A stretch of DNA of 64,000 nt. It comes from Algihabitans albus (GTDB taxonomy: Bacteria > Pseudomonadota > Alphaproteobacteria > Kiloniellales > DSM-21159). The translations under genes and the position numbers were made by a program. Positions 8,767 through 17,429 of the stretch are shown one piece after another (the first letter of the stretch is position 1; each line of letters begins with the position of its first letter). The stretch covers positions 124,001 to 188,000 of the forward strand of contig NZ_QXNY01000005.1 in NCBI RefSeq assembly GCF_003572205.1. Direction: 5' to 3'. The notes below the pieces were generated by a model. The model was given only the letters and a program-made list of their open reading frames with translations, ran no database searches and was not told where the DNA came from.

Positions 8767-9810
8767 TTATGCAATTGCTGCAGGTGTCGCTCTCATAGGT
8801 GTTGCGGCCCGATCGTCGCGTGGACTGCGATTATAGAATTCGCGATAGCACTTGGAGAAGTGGGACGCGGAAACGAAGCCGCAGGCCGTTGCGACTTCCA
8901 GGACCGACATGGATGTCTGGGCGAGTAGCAGCCGGGCCCGGTCAAGCCGCAACTCCAGGTAGTGTCGCGTTGGCGTCTTCCCGAGATAGCGACGAAATAA
9001 TCGTTCGAGTTGTCTGGTGGAGAGGCCGGCCATCCGCGCCAAGTCGGTGCGGGGAAGGGGATCTTCGATATGCTCCTCCATGATCGCGATGACCGCCAGG
9101 AGCTTTGGGTGGCTGACAGCCAAGCGGGCCCGCAGGGCCATGCGCTGCTTATCTTCGCGGCTGCGAATGCGCTCGTGGATAAACTGCTCGGCCGCCTTGG
9201 TTGCCAGCTCGCGGCCCAGGTCCAGCCCGATCACCGAAAGCATCATGTCGAGCGACGCCGTCCCGCCCGAGCAAGTCATGCGAAGGCCGTCGATCTCGAA
9301 AAGCTCCGCCGTCGCCTCGAGATCCGGAAAGGCCTCTTCGAATGCCGGTAGGCTCTCCCAATGGATCGTGCAGCGGACGTCCTGCAGCAGCCCGGCGCGG
9401 GCCAGAATATAGGTTCCGGTAGAGACGGATCCGATGCGGCAGCCTTGTCTCGCCAGGCGCCGCAACCAGCCCTCAAGCCGGAGGTCTCTGGCAGTTTCGG
9501 CGCCGAGACCGGCGCAAACGATCACCGTATCGAAACGCTGGTCGTCCGCGAGAGCGGCGTCGACCATGATGCCGACCTGGCTGGAGGAATGCACCGGCGC
9601 GCCGTCGCCGCTAAGCAGCGCCCAGGTATAGAAGGTCTGCCCGGTCAAGCGGTTGGCAGCCCTCAGGGGTTCGAGCGCCGATGTGAAGGCCAGGATCGAG
9701 AAATCCGGAACGAGAACGAAGGCGAAGCGTTGCGGGGGCCGCTGATCGCTGGCTTCCCTCGACGGTGCCGACAGCGCGGCCTTCTGAGACGGAGGCGTGG
9801 CACGTGACAT
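8767..9810 (-). CDS. GlxA-type transcriptional regulator (DJ-1/PfpI + AraC), second copy
   Basis: A 347-aa paralogue of the regulator at 5261, strikingly similar in the sensor domain (FTSALEPLRAANRLTG, CTIHWESLPAFEEAFPDLE) and in the AraC HTH (LARMAGLSTRQLERLFRRYLG). It has a 25-residue N-terminal extension. The position equivalent to the nucleophile cysteine is serine (Ser130 in GSVSTGT), so the two copies differ at the presumed ligand pocket. The family controls betaine, dimethylglycine, sarcosine or carnitine catabolism. It is divergent from the amidotransferase gene at 9966. Its target genes cannot be told from the window. Confidence 0.9.
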   Translation of the reverse strand: MSRATPPSQKAALSAPSREASDQRPPQRFAFVLVPDFSILAFTSALEPLRAANRLTGQTFYTWALLSGDGAPVHSSSQVGIMVDAALADDQRFDTVIVCAGLGAETARDLRLEGWLRRLARQGCRIGSVSTGTYILARAGLLQDVRCTIHWESLPAFEEAFPDLEATAELFEIDGLRMTCSGGTASLDMMLSVIGLDLGRELATKAAEQFIHERIRSREDKQRMALRARLAVSHPKLLAVIAIMEEHIEDPLPRTDLARMAGLSTRQLERLFRRYLGKTPTRHYLELRLDRARLLLAQTSMSVLEVATACGFVSASHFSKCYREFYNRSPRDDRAATPMRATPAAIA

Positions 9811-9965
9811 ACCAAGACCGGGAGTCTGTTGAGAATAAGGAAGCCTGAGACGGATTCGTCAGAAAGGCAATCTCGCGCAGCCCGCCGGCGAAATTTTTCG
9901 ACTGAGCTCGCGGCACCTCGTTTTCCGGACGAATCAGGCTCTTTTGTCCTGCAACCGCGTCGCCT

Positions 9966-10673
9966 ATGTTGTCGGCTATGACGCCTTCTGCCTTGCTTGT
10001 CCGACATGGTCAGCATGAACGAGACGACCGTGTCGCCCAGGCACTGAGCCGGCGCGGGTATCGGTTGGACCAGCGGTTCGTAGCCAAGGGCGACCTTCTG
10101 CCCAGCTTGCGGGAGGGACATGATCTCTGCGTCGTCTACGGCGGCCCGCAGATGGCGAGCGAAGCCGAGCAGGTCGATTATCTCGCTGCGGAACTGCGCT
10201 GGATCGATGACTGGGTAGGGGCCGGGCGCCCCTATCTCGGGATCTGCCTGGGGGCGCAGATGCTGGCGCGCAGTCAGGGCGCGAAGGTAGAAGCGCATCG
10301 TGATGGGCTGCACGAGATCGGCTACGTCGAGATCCTGCCGACGCCGCGCGGCCGCGAAGTGCTCCCCGAGCCGATCCATGCCTACCACTGGCACTCGGAG
10401 GGCTTCGATTTGCCTCGTGGAGCGGAGCTCTTGGCGATGGGCCGGGTCTTCGAGAACCAGGCCTTCAGGCTGAACGCCCACACCTATGGTCTGCAGTTTC
10501 ATCCGGAAGTGACCCGCGAGATGATGCAGAGCTGGATGGAGGAGGCGGCGCACTGCCTGGTCCGCCCCGGCGCCCAGACGCGCGAGCGGCAGATCGCCGA
10601 CGCCGGGCGCTACCACGAGCCTTTGGGTCTCTGGCTCGAGGGGTTTCTCGATCGCTGGATCGAGGGGCGTTAG
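9966..10673 (+). CDS. Class I glutamine amidotransferase-like protein
   Basis: A 235-aa stand-alone GATase1 domain of the GMP-synthase-like type. The catalytic triad is visible: Cys94 in YLGICLGAQ, and His179 and Glu181 in LQFHPEVT. No synthetase domain follows, so the partner or acceptor is unknown; gamma-glutamyl hydrolase-type activity on small amides is possible. The start is the ATG at 9966, with a second ATG at 9978 equally plausible because the conserved region begins right after it (ALLVRHGQ). It is divergent from the second GlxA regulator, which might control it. Confidence 0.85.
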   Translation: MLSAMTPSALLVRHGQHERDDRVAQALSRRGYRLDQRFVAKGDLLPSLREGHDLCVVYGGPQMASEAEQVDYLAAELRWIDDWVGAGRPYLGICLGAQMLARSQGAKVEAHRDGLHEIGYVEILPTPRGREVLPEPIHAYHWHSEGFDLPRGAELLAMGRVFENQAFRLNAHTYGLQFHPEVTREMMQSWMEEAAHCLVRPGAQTRERQIADAGRYHEPLGLWLEGFLDRWIEGR

Positions 10674-10739
10674 AGCAGCGAAACTGCGATAGACCGACTA
10701 GGCGTCGACCTGGTCTTGCGGTGACGAACCGAAACGTCT

Positions 10740-11705
10740 CTAGGTCAGGATGCTGGGACCAGGACGCCCGGAGGCAACCGCGTCGAGATTGTCCAGGCAG
10801 ATGAAACCCATCGCATTCCGGGTTTCGACCGTCGCGCTGCCGATGTGCGGTAACAGAAACGTGTTGGGCAGGGGGGCGTAGCGCGGATCGATCTGCGGCT
10901 CGCCTTCGAAGACGTCGAGACCCGCCGCCGCTATCTTGCCGGAGGTCAGGGCGGCGATCAGCGCGTTGTCCTCAACCAACGTGCCGCGCGCCGTATTGAC
11001 GACGATGGCACCGTCCGGCAGCAAGGCGATCCGTTCGCCGTTCAGAAAATGATGGGTGTCGGGAGTCGAGGGCGCGTTGAGCGAGAGGAAGTCGCAGTGC
11101 GGCAGCATGTCTTCCGGTCGATCGTGATAGGTCGCACCCTGTTCCTGCTCCGCAGCCAGGCGCCTGCGGTTGGCGTAGTGGATCGTCATCCCGAAACCGC
11201 GGGCGCGCGCCGCGACGGCCCGGCCGATCCGACCCATCCCGAGGATGCCCAGGCGCTTACCGCTGACCTGCGTGCCGCAGAGTTGCGTTGTCGTCCAGCC
11301 GACCCATCGGCCTTCACGCAGAAGCGTCTCCGCTTCCCAGGCCCGGCGGGCAGCGCCTAGCAGGCAGAGCAGCGTGATGTCCGCCGTCGCATCGGTCAGC
11401 ACGTCGGGAGTATTGCTCACCTGGAGACCGCGCGCCTTGGCGGCCGCGAGATCGATGTGTTCGTGCCCGACCGAAAAGGTGGCAAGCAGCTTGACGCTGG
11501 CCGGCAGACGGTCGATCAGCGCGCGGTCGAAACGGTCTGCCGTCGTACAGATGATGGCGAAACAGCCTTCGGCCGCGGTGGCGATCTCATCGGGGCTTAG
11601 AAGCCTGTCCTCCGGACTAAGGTGGGCCTCGTAGTCACGCGCAAGACGCTCACCGACCGCGGCGGGGAGTGCCCGCGTTGCGAGTGCCCGAAGCTTTTTG
11701 GCCAT
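10740..11705 (-). CDS. D-2-hydroxyacid dehydrogenase (glyoxylate/hydroxypyruvate reductase type)
   Basis: A 321-aa enzyme of the D-isomer 2-hydroxyacid dehydrogenase family. The Rossmann motif GMGRIG is at residues 156-161. The basic run NRRR just after the second strand (179-182) favours NADP(H). Catalytic Arg240 (NTARGTLV), Glu269 (DVFEGEP) and His287 (LLPHIGS) are all present. The ATG at 11705 has a G-rich Shine-Dalgarno; the open frame extends further upstream but without support. The likely reaction is glyoxylate or hydroxypyruvate reduction, which would fit glycine-producing sarcosine catabolism nearby, but the exact substrate is inferred. It is divergent from the eipB-like gene. Confidence 0.9.
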   Translation of the reverse strand: MAKKLRALATRALPAAVGERLARDYEAHLSPEDRLLSPDEIATAAEGCFAIICTTADRFDRALIDRLPASVKLLATFSVGHEHIDLAAAKARGLQVSNTPDVLTDATADITLLCLLGAARRAWEAETLLREGRWVGWTTTQLCGTQVSGKRLGILGMGRIGRAVAARARGFGMTIHYANRRRLAAEQEQGATYHDRPEDMLPHCDFLSLNAPSTPDTHHFLNGERIALLPDGAIVVNTARGTLVEDNALIAALTSGKIAAAGLDVFEGEPQIDPRYAPLPNTFLLPHIGSATVETRNAMGFICLDNLDAVASGRPGPSILT

Positions 11706-11792
11706 ATCTGGAGCCCCCCAAAGGCAAATAGGCGAAAGAAACTCGCAAGCGCTGCTATTGCAGCGCGCGGTCGGCAGCTTATTCTGTCGCAC

Positions 11793-12617
11793 ATGATGCG
11801 CAATTGGACCACCTTCCTGGCAGTTCTGTTGACGACTGGCCTGGCGCCTCCGGCGGCTATTGGCGGATCACCGGCGGTCGAGGGATTTCAACCGCACCGG
11901 GCGAGCTACGAGCTGCTTCTGATTCCCGGCAAGGGCGATGGCAGCGTGGCTTCGGCCGGCGGCCGGCTCGACTTTGAATGGGCCGACGTTTGCGACGGTT
12001 GGGCGGTGAAGCAGCGCACCCGCGTCATCCTCGGCCAGTCCCAAGGCGGCGAGCTCGACTTCGGTTGGGCTCTCACGACCTGGGAGGCCAAGGACGGCCT
12101 CGCCTTTCGCTTCGTGATTCAGCGCTTTCAGGGGGGTGAAGTCTACGAGACGGTGCGCGGCGACGCTGAGCTTGAAAGCCAGGGTGGCCCCGGCATCGCG
12201 CGTTTTGAAGAACCGGTTGCCAGGGAGGTCGCCTTGCCGCCGGGAACGCTCTTTCCCACCGATCACACCTTTCGAATGATCGATTCGGCCCTGACCGGAA
12301 ACCCTTCGCTCTATCGTTTGGTTTTCGATGCCTCTTCGGAGACTGACGGACTCGCCGCCGTTTCGGCGATCGTCGGCGGTCGGATTCCCAGCGATCATCC
12401 AGCCACACTGGACTCCGACTTGATCGCGAACCTGCCGTCTTGGCGTTTGATGCTCGCCTATTTTCCGCCTTTCGGCGAAGCCGAACTGCCTGAGACGGAG
12501 GTCGATCTGCGTGTCTTCTCGAACGGTCTGGCCGACGATTTCCGCTTCAACTACGGCGACTTTGCCCTGCGCGCCCGGCTTATGGAGCTGGAGCCCCTGG
12601 CGATGCCGGAGTGTTGA
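11793..12617 (+). CDS. Cell envelope integrity protein EipB-like (DUF1849)
   Basis: A 274-aa secreted protein with a signal peptide at about residues 1-24 (hydrophobic FLAVLLTTGLAPPAA, cleavage near IGG). The start HRASYELLLIPGKG and the WADVCDGWAVKQRTRV block are typical of DUF1849, the family of Brucella EipB, a periplasmic beta-spiral protein needed for envelope integrity. Two cysteines, Cys67 and the C-terminal Cys274, match the conserved disulfide of that family. ATG codons at 11793 and 11796 are equivalent. It faces away from the hydroxyacid dehydrogenase and converges on the DNA polymerase gene. Confidence 0.85.
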   Translation: MMRNWTTFLAVLLTTGLAPPAAIGGSPAVEGFQPHRASYELLLIPGKGDGSVASAGGRLDFEWADVCDGWAVKQRTRVILGQSQGGELDFGWALTTWEAKDGLAFRFVIQRFQGGEVYETVRGDAELESQGGPGIARFEEPVAREVALPPGTLFPTDHTFRMIDSALTGNPSLYRLVFDASSETDGLAAVSAIVGGRIPSDHPATLDSDLIANLPSWRLMLAYFPPFGEAELPETEVDLRVFSNGLADDFRFNYGDFALRARLMELEPLAMPEC

Positions 12618-12658
12618 GGGGGCTCGACGAGCGCCGCTAGGGCGCGCGGGGCTGGGCC

Positions 12659-13960
12659 TTAGCTGCGTTTCGGAAGGCTGCGGCCTTTGACGATCGCCTG
12701 GTTGCCCAGCTTCGATCGGACCGAGTCGATCGCTTGCTCGACCTTGGCTCGTCGCTGACTGTCCGGTTCCAATAGGCTTGGCGGATCGGCTCGTTCTCCG
12801 TCGACCAGGCTGTCGGCACCAACGCCGATCAAGCGGAAGCGCCGTCCATCGGCTTCCTGCTCAAGCAGCGCGTAGGCCTCGCTGTAAAGTCGTTCCGCCA
12901 ACTGGGTCGGTTCCGAAAGCCTTCGGCTTCTGGTCAAGGTCCGGAAGTCCCGAGTCTTCAGCTTGAGAGTCACGCCCTGACCGGCAATCTCGCTTCGCTT
13001 GAGACGGGCGGCCACCTTCTCGCAAAGCGGCCAGAGACTGGCGGCGAGATGGTCGAGCCTGTCCATATCGCTGTCGAAAGTGGTTTCGGCCGAGACCGAC
13101 TTGGTCGGTGCGTTGGGCTCGACCGTCCGGTCGTCCTGCGCGCGCGAGAAGCGATAGAGCCGCCGGCCCATCGAGCCGAACAGGCCAACCAACTCCGCTT
13201 CCTCGTAGATCAGGAGATGCTTGATCCTGGTGATGCCGTGGCGCTCCAGAGCGCGCTTCAGGCTCGGACCGACTCCCCAAAGGAGTCCGACGGGCTTTTC
13301 GGCAAGAAAATCCTGAGCGTCGCTTACGCCCAACACCGCGAAGCCGCGTGGCTTGTCAAGATCGCTGGCGATCTTGGCGAGCAGTTTGTTGGGGGCGAGG
13401 CCGATGGAGACAGTCAGGTGTAAACTCTGCTCGATTCGGCGCGCCAAGCGCGCCAGGGTCTCGGCCGGGGCAGCGTGATGAAGGGCCTGCGTGCCCGTGA
13501 GATCGAGGAAGGCTTCGTCGATCGAGAGGGGTTCCACAAGAGGCGTCAACTCCAGCATCATCTCTCGGATCTTGCGGCCTTCCTCTCGGTATTTCGCCAT
13601 GTTCGGGCGGATCACGACCGCATCGGGACAGGCGCTGAGTGCTTTGAACATCGGCATCGCCGAACGGACGCCGTAGAGCCGGGCGACGTAGCAGGCCGCG
13701 GCCACGACGCCGCGCCGACCGCCGCCGATCAGGACCGGCTTGTCGCGTAACTCCGGCGCATCCCGTTTTTCGATTGAGGCGTAGAAGGCGTCGCAGTCGA
13801 TGTGAGCCAGGCCAAGGTCGCGCAGCTCTTGGTGGGCCACGAGCCTATGGGAGCCGCAGGCGGCGCAGCGCGGACTCGGCCCTTTCGACGCGGCTTCTGA
13901 CCAGGCGAAGCAATCGCGGCAAAGCAGCTGCCAGGGTCTGTCGTTTGCCTGATCGCTCAT
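12659..13960 (-). CDS. dinB: DNA polymerase IV (Y family) with N-terminal zinc ribbon
   Basis: A 433-aa translesion polymerase. Catalytic carboxylates are in HIDCDAFYASIEKR (near residue 50) and PLSIDEAFLDLTG (SIDEA). The little-finger domain follows from about residue 290. An N-terminal extension carries C14-x2-C17 and C32-x2-C35, a zinc-ribbon-like motif absent from E. coli DinB. The ATG at 13960 overlaps the stop of the ROK kinase gene by ATGA, which fixes the start. It probably bypasses damaged bases during replication. Convergent with the eipB-like gene. Confidence 0.92.
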   Translation of the reverse strand: MSDQANDRPWQLLCRDCFAWSEAASKGPSPRCAACGSHRLVAHQELRDLGLAHIDCDAFYASIEKRDAPELRDKPVLIGGGRRGVVAAACYVARLYGVRSAMPMFKALSACPDAVVIRPNMAKYREEGRKIREMMLELTPLVEPLSIDEAFLDLTGTQALHHAAPAETLARLARRIEQSLHLTVSIGLAPNKLLAKIASDLDKPRGFAVLGVSDAQDFLAEKPVGLLWGVGPSLKRALERHGITRIKHLLIYEEAELVGLFGSMGRRLYRFSRAQDDRTVEPNAPTKSVSAETTFDSDMDRLDHLAASLWPLCEKVAARLKRSEIAGQGVTLKLKTRDFRTLTRSRRLSEPTQLAERLYSEAYALLEQEADGRRFRLIGVGADSLVDGERADPPSLLEPDSQRRAKVEQAIDSVRSKLGNQAIVKGRSLPKRS

Positions 13961-14853
13961 GGTGACGATTCTAGCGGCCAAAGCCACGCCGCTCCGCGCA
14001 CGCCGCTATCGTCACCGTGCAGGGCAGGGCGTATGGGGGTATCGAAGATATCGGAAAACACATAGGCGCCGACGGCTGCATCCAAGCCGTCGTAAAGCGC
14101 CGGCACCCGCGATAGACCGCCGCCGAGCACGATGGCGTCCGGATCCAACAGGTTGACGACGGTGGCCAGTGCCCGCGCCAGGCGGTCGCGATAGCGTGCC
14201 AGCGCCGCCGCCGCCGCCGGCTCCCCGGCCGCGGCACGCGCGACCACCATCTCGCTCGTCGTCGCTTCATCGTAGTCGGCCCCCAGGGCGGGTCCGGACA
14301 GCCAGGTCTCGATGCATCCCCTGCGGCCGCAGTAGCAGAGCCGGCCTGGCAACTCGGCCGCCTGCGGCCAGGACAGGGGATTGTGGCCCCACTCGCCGGC
14401 AATCGCGTCGCGCCCTCGCCAAACCTGGCCGCCCAAAACGATCCCGCCGCCAACTCCGGTTCCCAGTACTGCTCCAAAAACGGTCTGCGCACCCGCCGCG
14501 GCACCATCCACGGCTTCGGACAGAGCGAGGCAGTTGGCATCGTTCTCGATACGAATCGGCCGGCTCAGCGCCTCGGCCAGGTCCTTGTCGAATGGCTTGT
14601 CGATCAGATAGGTCGAATTGGCGTTCTTGATCAGACCGCTGTTCGGCGAAATCGCTCCCGGACACCCGACCCCGACGCTGCAGGCTGTTCCCGCTGCCGA
14701 CTCCAGTTCGCCGACAAGGTCCCGCAGGGCGACGAGCGTGGCGTCGTAGTCTCCCTGCGGAGTGGCGCGGCGGCGCCGCAAGACCTCTGCGCCCGACGCT
14801 TGCAGAACGACGCCGGAGATCTTCGTTCCCCCGAGATCCAAACCGATCCGCAT
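13957..14853 (-). CDS. ROK-family sugar kinase
   Basis: A 298-aa member of the ROK family. The phosphate motif GLDLGGTKISG is at the N-terminus, the catalytic IENDANCLAL segment (Asp) near residue 110, and the zinc-binding signature CYCGRRGCIETW near residue 180. The family phosphorylates glucose, fructose, N-acetylglucosamine or N-acetylmannosamine; GHNPLSW before the zinc site is consistent with a fructokinase or N-acetylglucosamine kinase, but the substrate is not decided here. It is upstream of and overlaps dinB by 4 bases. Confidence 0.9.
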   Translation of the reverse strand: MRIGLDLGGTKISGVVLQASGAEVLRRRRATPQGDYDATLVALRDLVGELESAAGTACSVGVGCPGAISPNSGLIKNANSTYLIDKPFDKDLAEALSRPIRIENDANCLALSEAVDGAAAGAQTVFGAVLGTGVGGGIVLGGQVWRGRDAIAGEWGHNPLSWPQAAELPGRLCYCGRRGCIETWLSGPALGADYDEATTSEMVVARAAAGEPAAAAALARYRDRLARALATVVNLLDPDAIVLGGGLSRVPALYDGLDAAVGAYVFSDIFDTPIRPALHGDDSGVRGAAWLWPLESSP

Positions 14854-15007
14854 TTCTGTCCCATTCTTGTGCCTAGCCCAGGTCGACTTAGGGGATCTTA
14901 CTTCTTGTTAACGACTTTCATGCGAAATGTTGCATGCGAAACCCTGGTGGACGCTGGTATGAGGTGACCGCCCGGCGTACACTCGTCCACTGATTGAGGC
15001 AGAGAGC

Positions 15008-15442
15008 ATGGCAGCGATTACGGCGGCAAAAACCGGGGTAGTAATGCATAGCGAAGTTGAAACGACAGGAAACCCTGATGCCAAGACTGTTCTGGTTGTT
15101 GAAGACAATGATCTGAACATGAAGCTCTTTCACGATCTGCTAGAAGCGCATGGCTATAATATCCTGCAGACGAAAGACGGCATGGAAGCCCTGCGTTTGG
15201 CGCGCAAACATCAGCCCGACCTGATCCTGATGGATATTCAGCTACCGGAAGTGTCCGGGCTGGAAGTGACCAAGTGGATCAAAGAAGACGACACACTCAA
15301 GTCGATTCCGGTTGTGGCCGTGACCGCTTTCGCCATGAAGGGCGACGAGGAAAAGATCCGGGAGGGGGGCTGCGAGGCCTACATCGCCAAGCCAATCTCC
15401 GTGACGAGTTTCCTGCAGACAGTCGAGCGTTTCCTCAACTAG
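15008..15442 (+). CDS. divK: Single-domain response regulator DivK
   Basis: A CheY-like receiver without output domain. The core [23 protein letters not shown] is almost the textbook DivK sequence, with phospho-acceptor Asp in LILMDIQLP (Asp76 from this start) and Lys in YIAKPIS. In Caulobacter DivK is phosphorylated by DivJ, dephosphorylated by PleC, and controls CtrA through DivL, setting cell polarity and division. The frame opens at ATG 15008; ATG 15044 would give a protein nearer the usual length, so the first 12 residues are doubtful. It is followed after 46 bases by pleD, as in Caulobacter. Confidence 0.95.
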   Translation: MAAITAAKTGVVMHSEVETTGNPDAKTVLVVEDNDLNMKLFHDLLEAHGYNILQTKDGMEALRLARKHQPDLILMDIQLPEVSGLEVTKWIKEDDTLKSIPVVAVTAFAMKGDEEKIREGGCEAYIAKPISVTSFLQTVERFLN

Positions 15443-15488
15443 CAAGCAGCTGGCGTCAAAGGCGCCTTCTGCCGGACGGCACTATCCC

Positions 15489-16904
15489 ATGAGTGCGCGG
15501 ATTCTGGTCGTCGACGACATACCCACGAACGTCAAGCTGCTCGAGGCACGTTTGACGGCGGAGTACTTCGACGTCCTGACGGCGAACGACGGACCAAGCG
15601 CTCTAGCACTTGCGGCGAGCGAAGCTCCGGATTTGATTCTGCTCGACGTCATGATGCCCGGCATGGACGGTCTGGAAGTTTGCCGCTGCCTGAAGGCGGA
15701 CAGCGCGACCCGCCACATCCCCGTCGTCATGGTGACCGCCTTGACCGATGTCGGCGATCGCGTGCGCGGCCTGGAGGCCGGTGCAGACGATTTCCTCTCC
15801 AAACCGGTAAACGAAGTCGCTCTCTTCGCCCGCGTGCGCTCCCTGGTTCGCCTGAAGATGCTGACGGACGAGTTGCGCACCCGTCAGGCCACATCCGGCG
15901 AAGCCGAACTGCTGGAGCAAGCGGAGGAACCGGAGGGCGCCGGGGGATCGATCCTGGTGATCGATGCCAATGTCCGCAGCGGCAGCCGCATGAAGGAGTA
16001 TCTGGAGAACGCCGGTTACGACGCCCTGCTCTGCACCTCCAAGGATTCGGCCCTGCAGATCTGCCAGACCGACCGTTTCGACCTCATCATCACCGCGATC
16101 GAGATCGCCGGCGAAGACGGTCTCAGACTCTGCAGCCAGTTCCGCAGCCGCGAGGCGACGCGCTACGTGCCGATCCTGATGGTCCTGGAGGACATGGATT
16201 TGCAGCGTCTGGCCAAGGGTTTGGATCTCGGTGTGACGGACTATGTCGTGAAGCCGGTCGACCGGAATGAACTGGAAGCGCGGGTCCGCACGCAGATTCG
16301 GCGCCGGCGCTATCACGACCGTTTGCGCTCGGTGCTCGACCGTAGCGTCAGCATGGCCTTCACCGACGGGCTTACGGGGATCTACAATCGCCGCTACATG
16401 AGCGCCCATCTTGATCGTAAGCTGATGGAGATCGCCGAAACCGGGAAACCGGTTTCAATCATGTTGTTCGATATCGATCACTTCAAGCGCGTGAACGACA
16501 CCCATGGCCATGCCATCGGCGATGAAGTCTTGAAGGCCGTGACCGACCATGTGTCCGAAAGCGTGCGCGAGACCGATCTGCTGGCCCGCTATGGCGGCGA
16601 GGAATTCGTGCTCGTGATGCCTGCCACCGACGTGGAGATCGCGCTAAAGGTGGCGGATCGCATTCGTGAACGCCTGAGCCACCAGAAAATCCCCGCCGGT
16701 CCCGATGGTTCGGACGTGATCGTGACGATCTCTGCCGGAGTCGCCTCCACTTTCGACCCTCTGGAGACGCCGGATGCTTTGTTGAAACGGGCTGACGAGG
16801 CGCTTTACGCGGCCAAGCAGAATGGCCGCAATCTGGTTTTCGGCGTCAACGGACCGGCGACACCCGATGCCAAGCGCGCGGCCCGCGCGGCGGTCGGGGA
16901 CTAA
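15489..16904 (+). CDS. pleD: Response regulator diguanylate cyclase PleD
   Basis: A 471-aa protein with REC1 (about 3-120), REC2 (about 154-270) and GGDEF (about 290-455) domains. REC1 has phospho-acceptor Asp53 (LILLDVMMPG). REC2 lacks it: the strand reads LIITAIEI with Ala203, so REC2 is a dimerisation adaptor as in Caulobacter PleD. The active site is GGEEF at 369-373. The inhibitory RxxD site for c-di-GMP feedback is present as R360-E-T-D363. It makes c-di-GMP during the swarmer-to-stalked type transition and is co-transcribed with divK. Length is normal. Confidence 0.96.
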   Translation: MSARILVVDDIPTNVKLLEARLTAEYFDVLTANDGPSALALAASEAPDLILLDVMMPGMDGLEVCRCLKADSATRHIPVVMVTALTDVGDRVRGLEAGADDFLSKPVNEVALFARVRSLVRLKMLTDELRTRQATSGEAELLEQAEEPEGAGGSILVIDANVRSGSRMKEYLENAGYDALLCTSKDSALQICQTDRFDLIITAIEIAGEDGLRLCSQFRSREATRYVPILMVLEDMDLQRLAKGLDLGVTDYVVKPVDRNELEARVRTQIRRRRYHDRLRSVLDRSVSMAFTDGLTGIYNRRYMSAHLDRKLMEIAETGKPVSIMLFDIDHFKRVNDTHGHAIGDEVLKAVTDHVSESVRETDLLARYGGEEFVLVMPATDVEIALKVADRIRERLSHQKIPAGPDGSDVIVTISAGVASTFDPLETPDALLKRADEALYAAKQNGRNLVFGVNGPATPDAKRAARAAVGD

Positions 16905-16929
16905 ACACCTAGACAAGGTAGTGATCAGT

Positions 16930-16950
16930 CGGACCCACCTATTGGGTCCG
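16930..16950 (+). terminator. Probable terminator after pleD
   Basis: Perfect 8-base stem CGGACCCA / TGGGTCCG with a 5-base loop, 26 bases after the pleD stop. No U-run follows (gcgattacgt), so it may be a transcript-end or processing hairpin rather than a fully intrinsic terminator. Confidence 0.5.
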
Positions 16951-16998
16951 GCGATTACGTTAAATCCAACGTAGATTCAAAGTGTTAGAGTCTGTTTC

Positions 16999-17040
16999 TT
17001 GTGATCGGCGGAACCGCGAAGCGAGTCCCTACGATCACAA
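16999..17040. repeat. Long-looped inverted repeat of unknown role
   Basis: Arms TTGTGATCG (16999-17007) and CGATCACAA (17032-17040) are perfectly complementary over 9 bases and enclose a 24-base loop that itself begins with GCGGAACCGC, another small inverted repeat. It lies between the pleD terminator hairpin and the rpmG terminator hairpin. It could be a structured RNA element or a protein-binding site. Confidence 0.4.
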
Positions 17041-17076
17041 CAGGCTCTAGAAGGGCTCAAACGCCCCCTAAACGCC

Positions 17077-17102
17077 AATGGCCGCCTTACCCGGCGGCCA
17101 TT
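17077..17102 (-). terminator. Hairpin at the 3' end of rpmG
   Basis: Perfect 10-base stem AATGGCCGCC / GGCGGCCATT with a 6-base loop, 30 bases beyond the rpmG stop on the minus strand. The stem is GC-strong and has A/T ends on both sides. The 3' tail on either strand is only partly T-rich, so it could serve both convergent units. Confidence 0.6.
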
Positions 17103-17132
17103 CTCGCTTTCTTATAGGCGCCGGAAGCGCCC

Positions 17133-17300
17133 TTACTTCATCTTGGACTCCCTGAATTCCACATGTTTGCGCGCCTTCGGGTCGTATTTGCGCATGGTCA
17201 TTTTCTCGGTGATGTTCCGCGGGTTCTTCTTCTTGACGTAGAAGTAGCCCGTATCGGCGGTACTCACCATCTTGATCCACTGGGTGATCGGTTTGGCCAT
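17133..17300 (-). CDS. rpmG: Ribosomal protein L33
   Basis: A 55-aa large-subunit ribosomal protein. The sequence [20 protein letters not shown], the following KKKNPRN segment and the C-terminal [14 protein letters not shown] are diagnostic. It has no CxxC pairs, so it is the zinc-independent form. The ATG at 17300 is preceded by a GGAGG-type site (AAGGAGGTCACG). It is a single-gene unit with a hairpin after the stop. Confidence 0.97.
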   Translation of the reverse strand: MAKPITQWIKMVSTADTGYFYVKKKNPRNITEKMTMRKYDPKARKHVEFRESKMK

Positions 17301-17429
17301 CGTGACCTCCTTAAGCGCGGCGCGGCTCACCGCGCTTGGCGAAATCTGCTGACATCCGGGCTGGCCCGGTACGAATTGGAGGTCGCGAAGATAGCCACGC
17401 GCGCTCGCCTGTCAAGGCGGCTCGATGGC

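Noticed and set aside
14905-14930. Possible CtrA box (TTAAC) upstream of divK
   Set aside because: Only one half of TTAA-N7-TTAA is present; the second half is missing.
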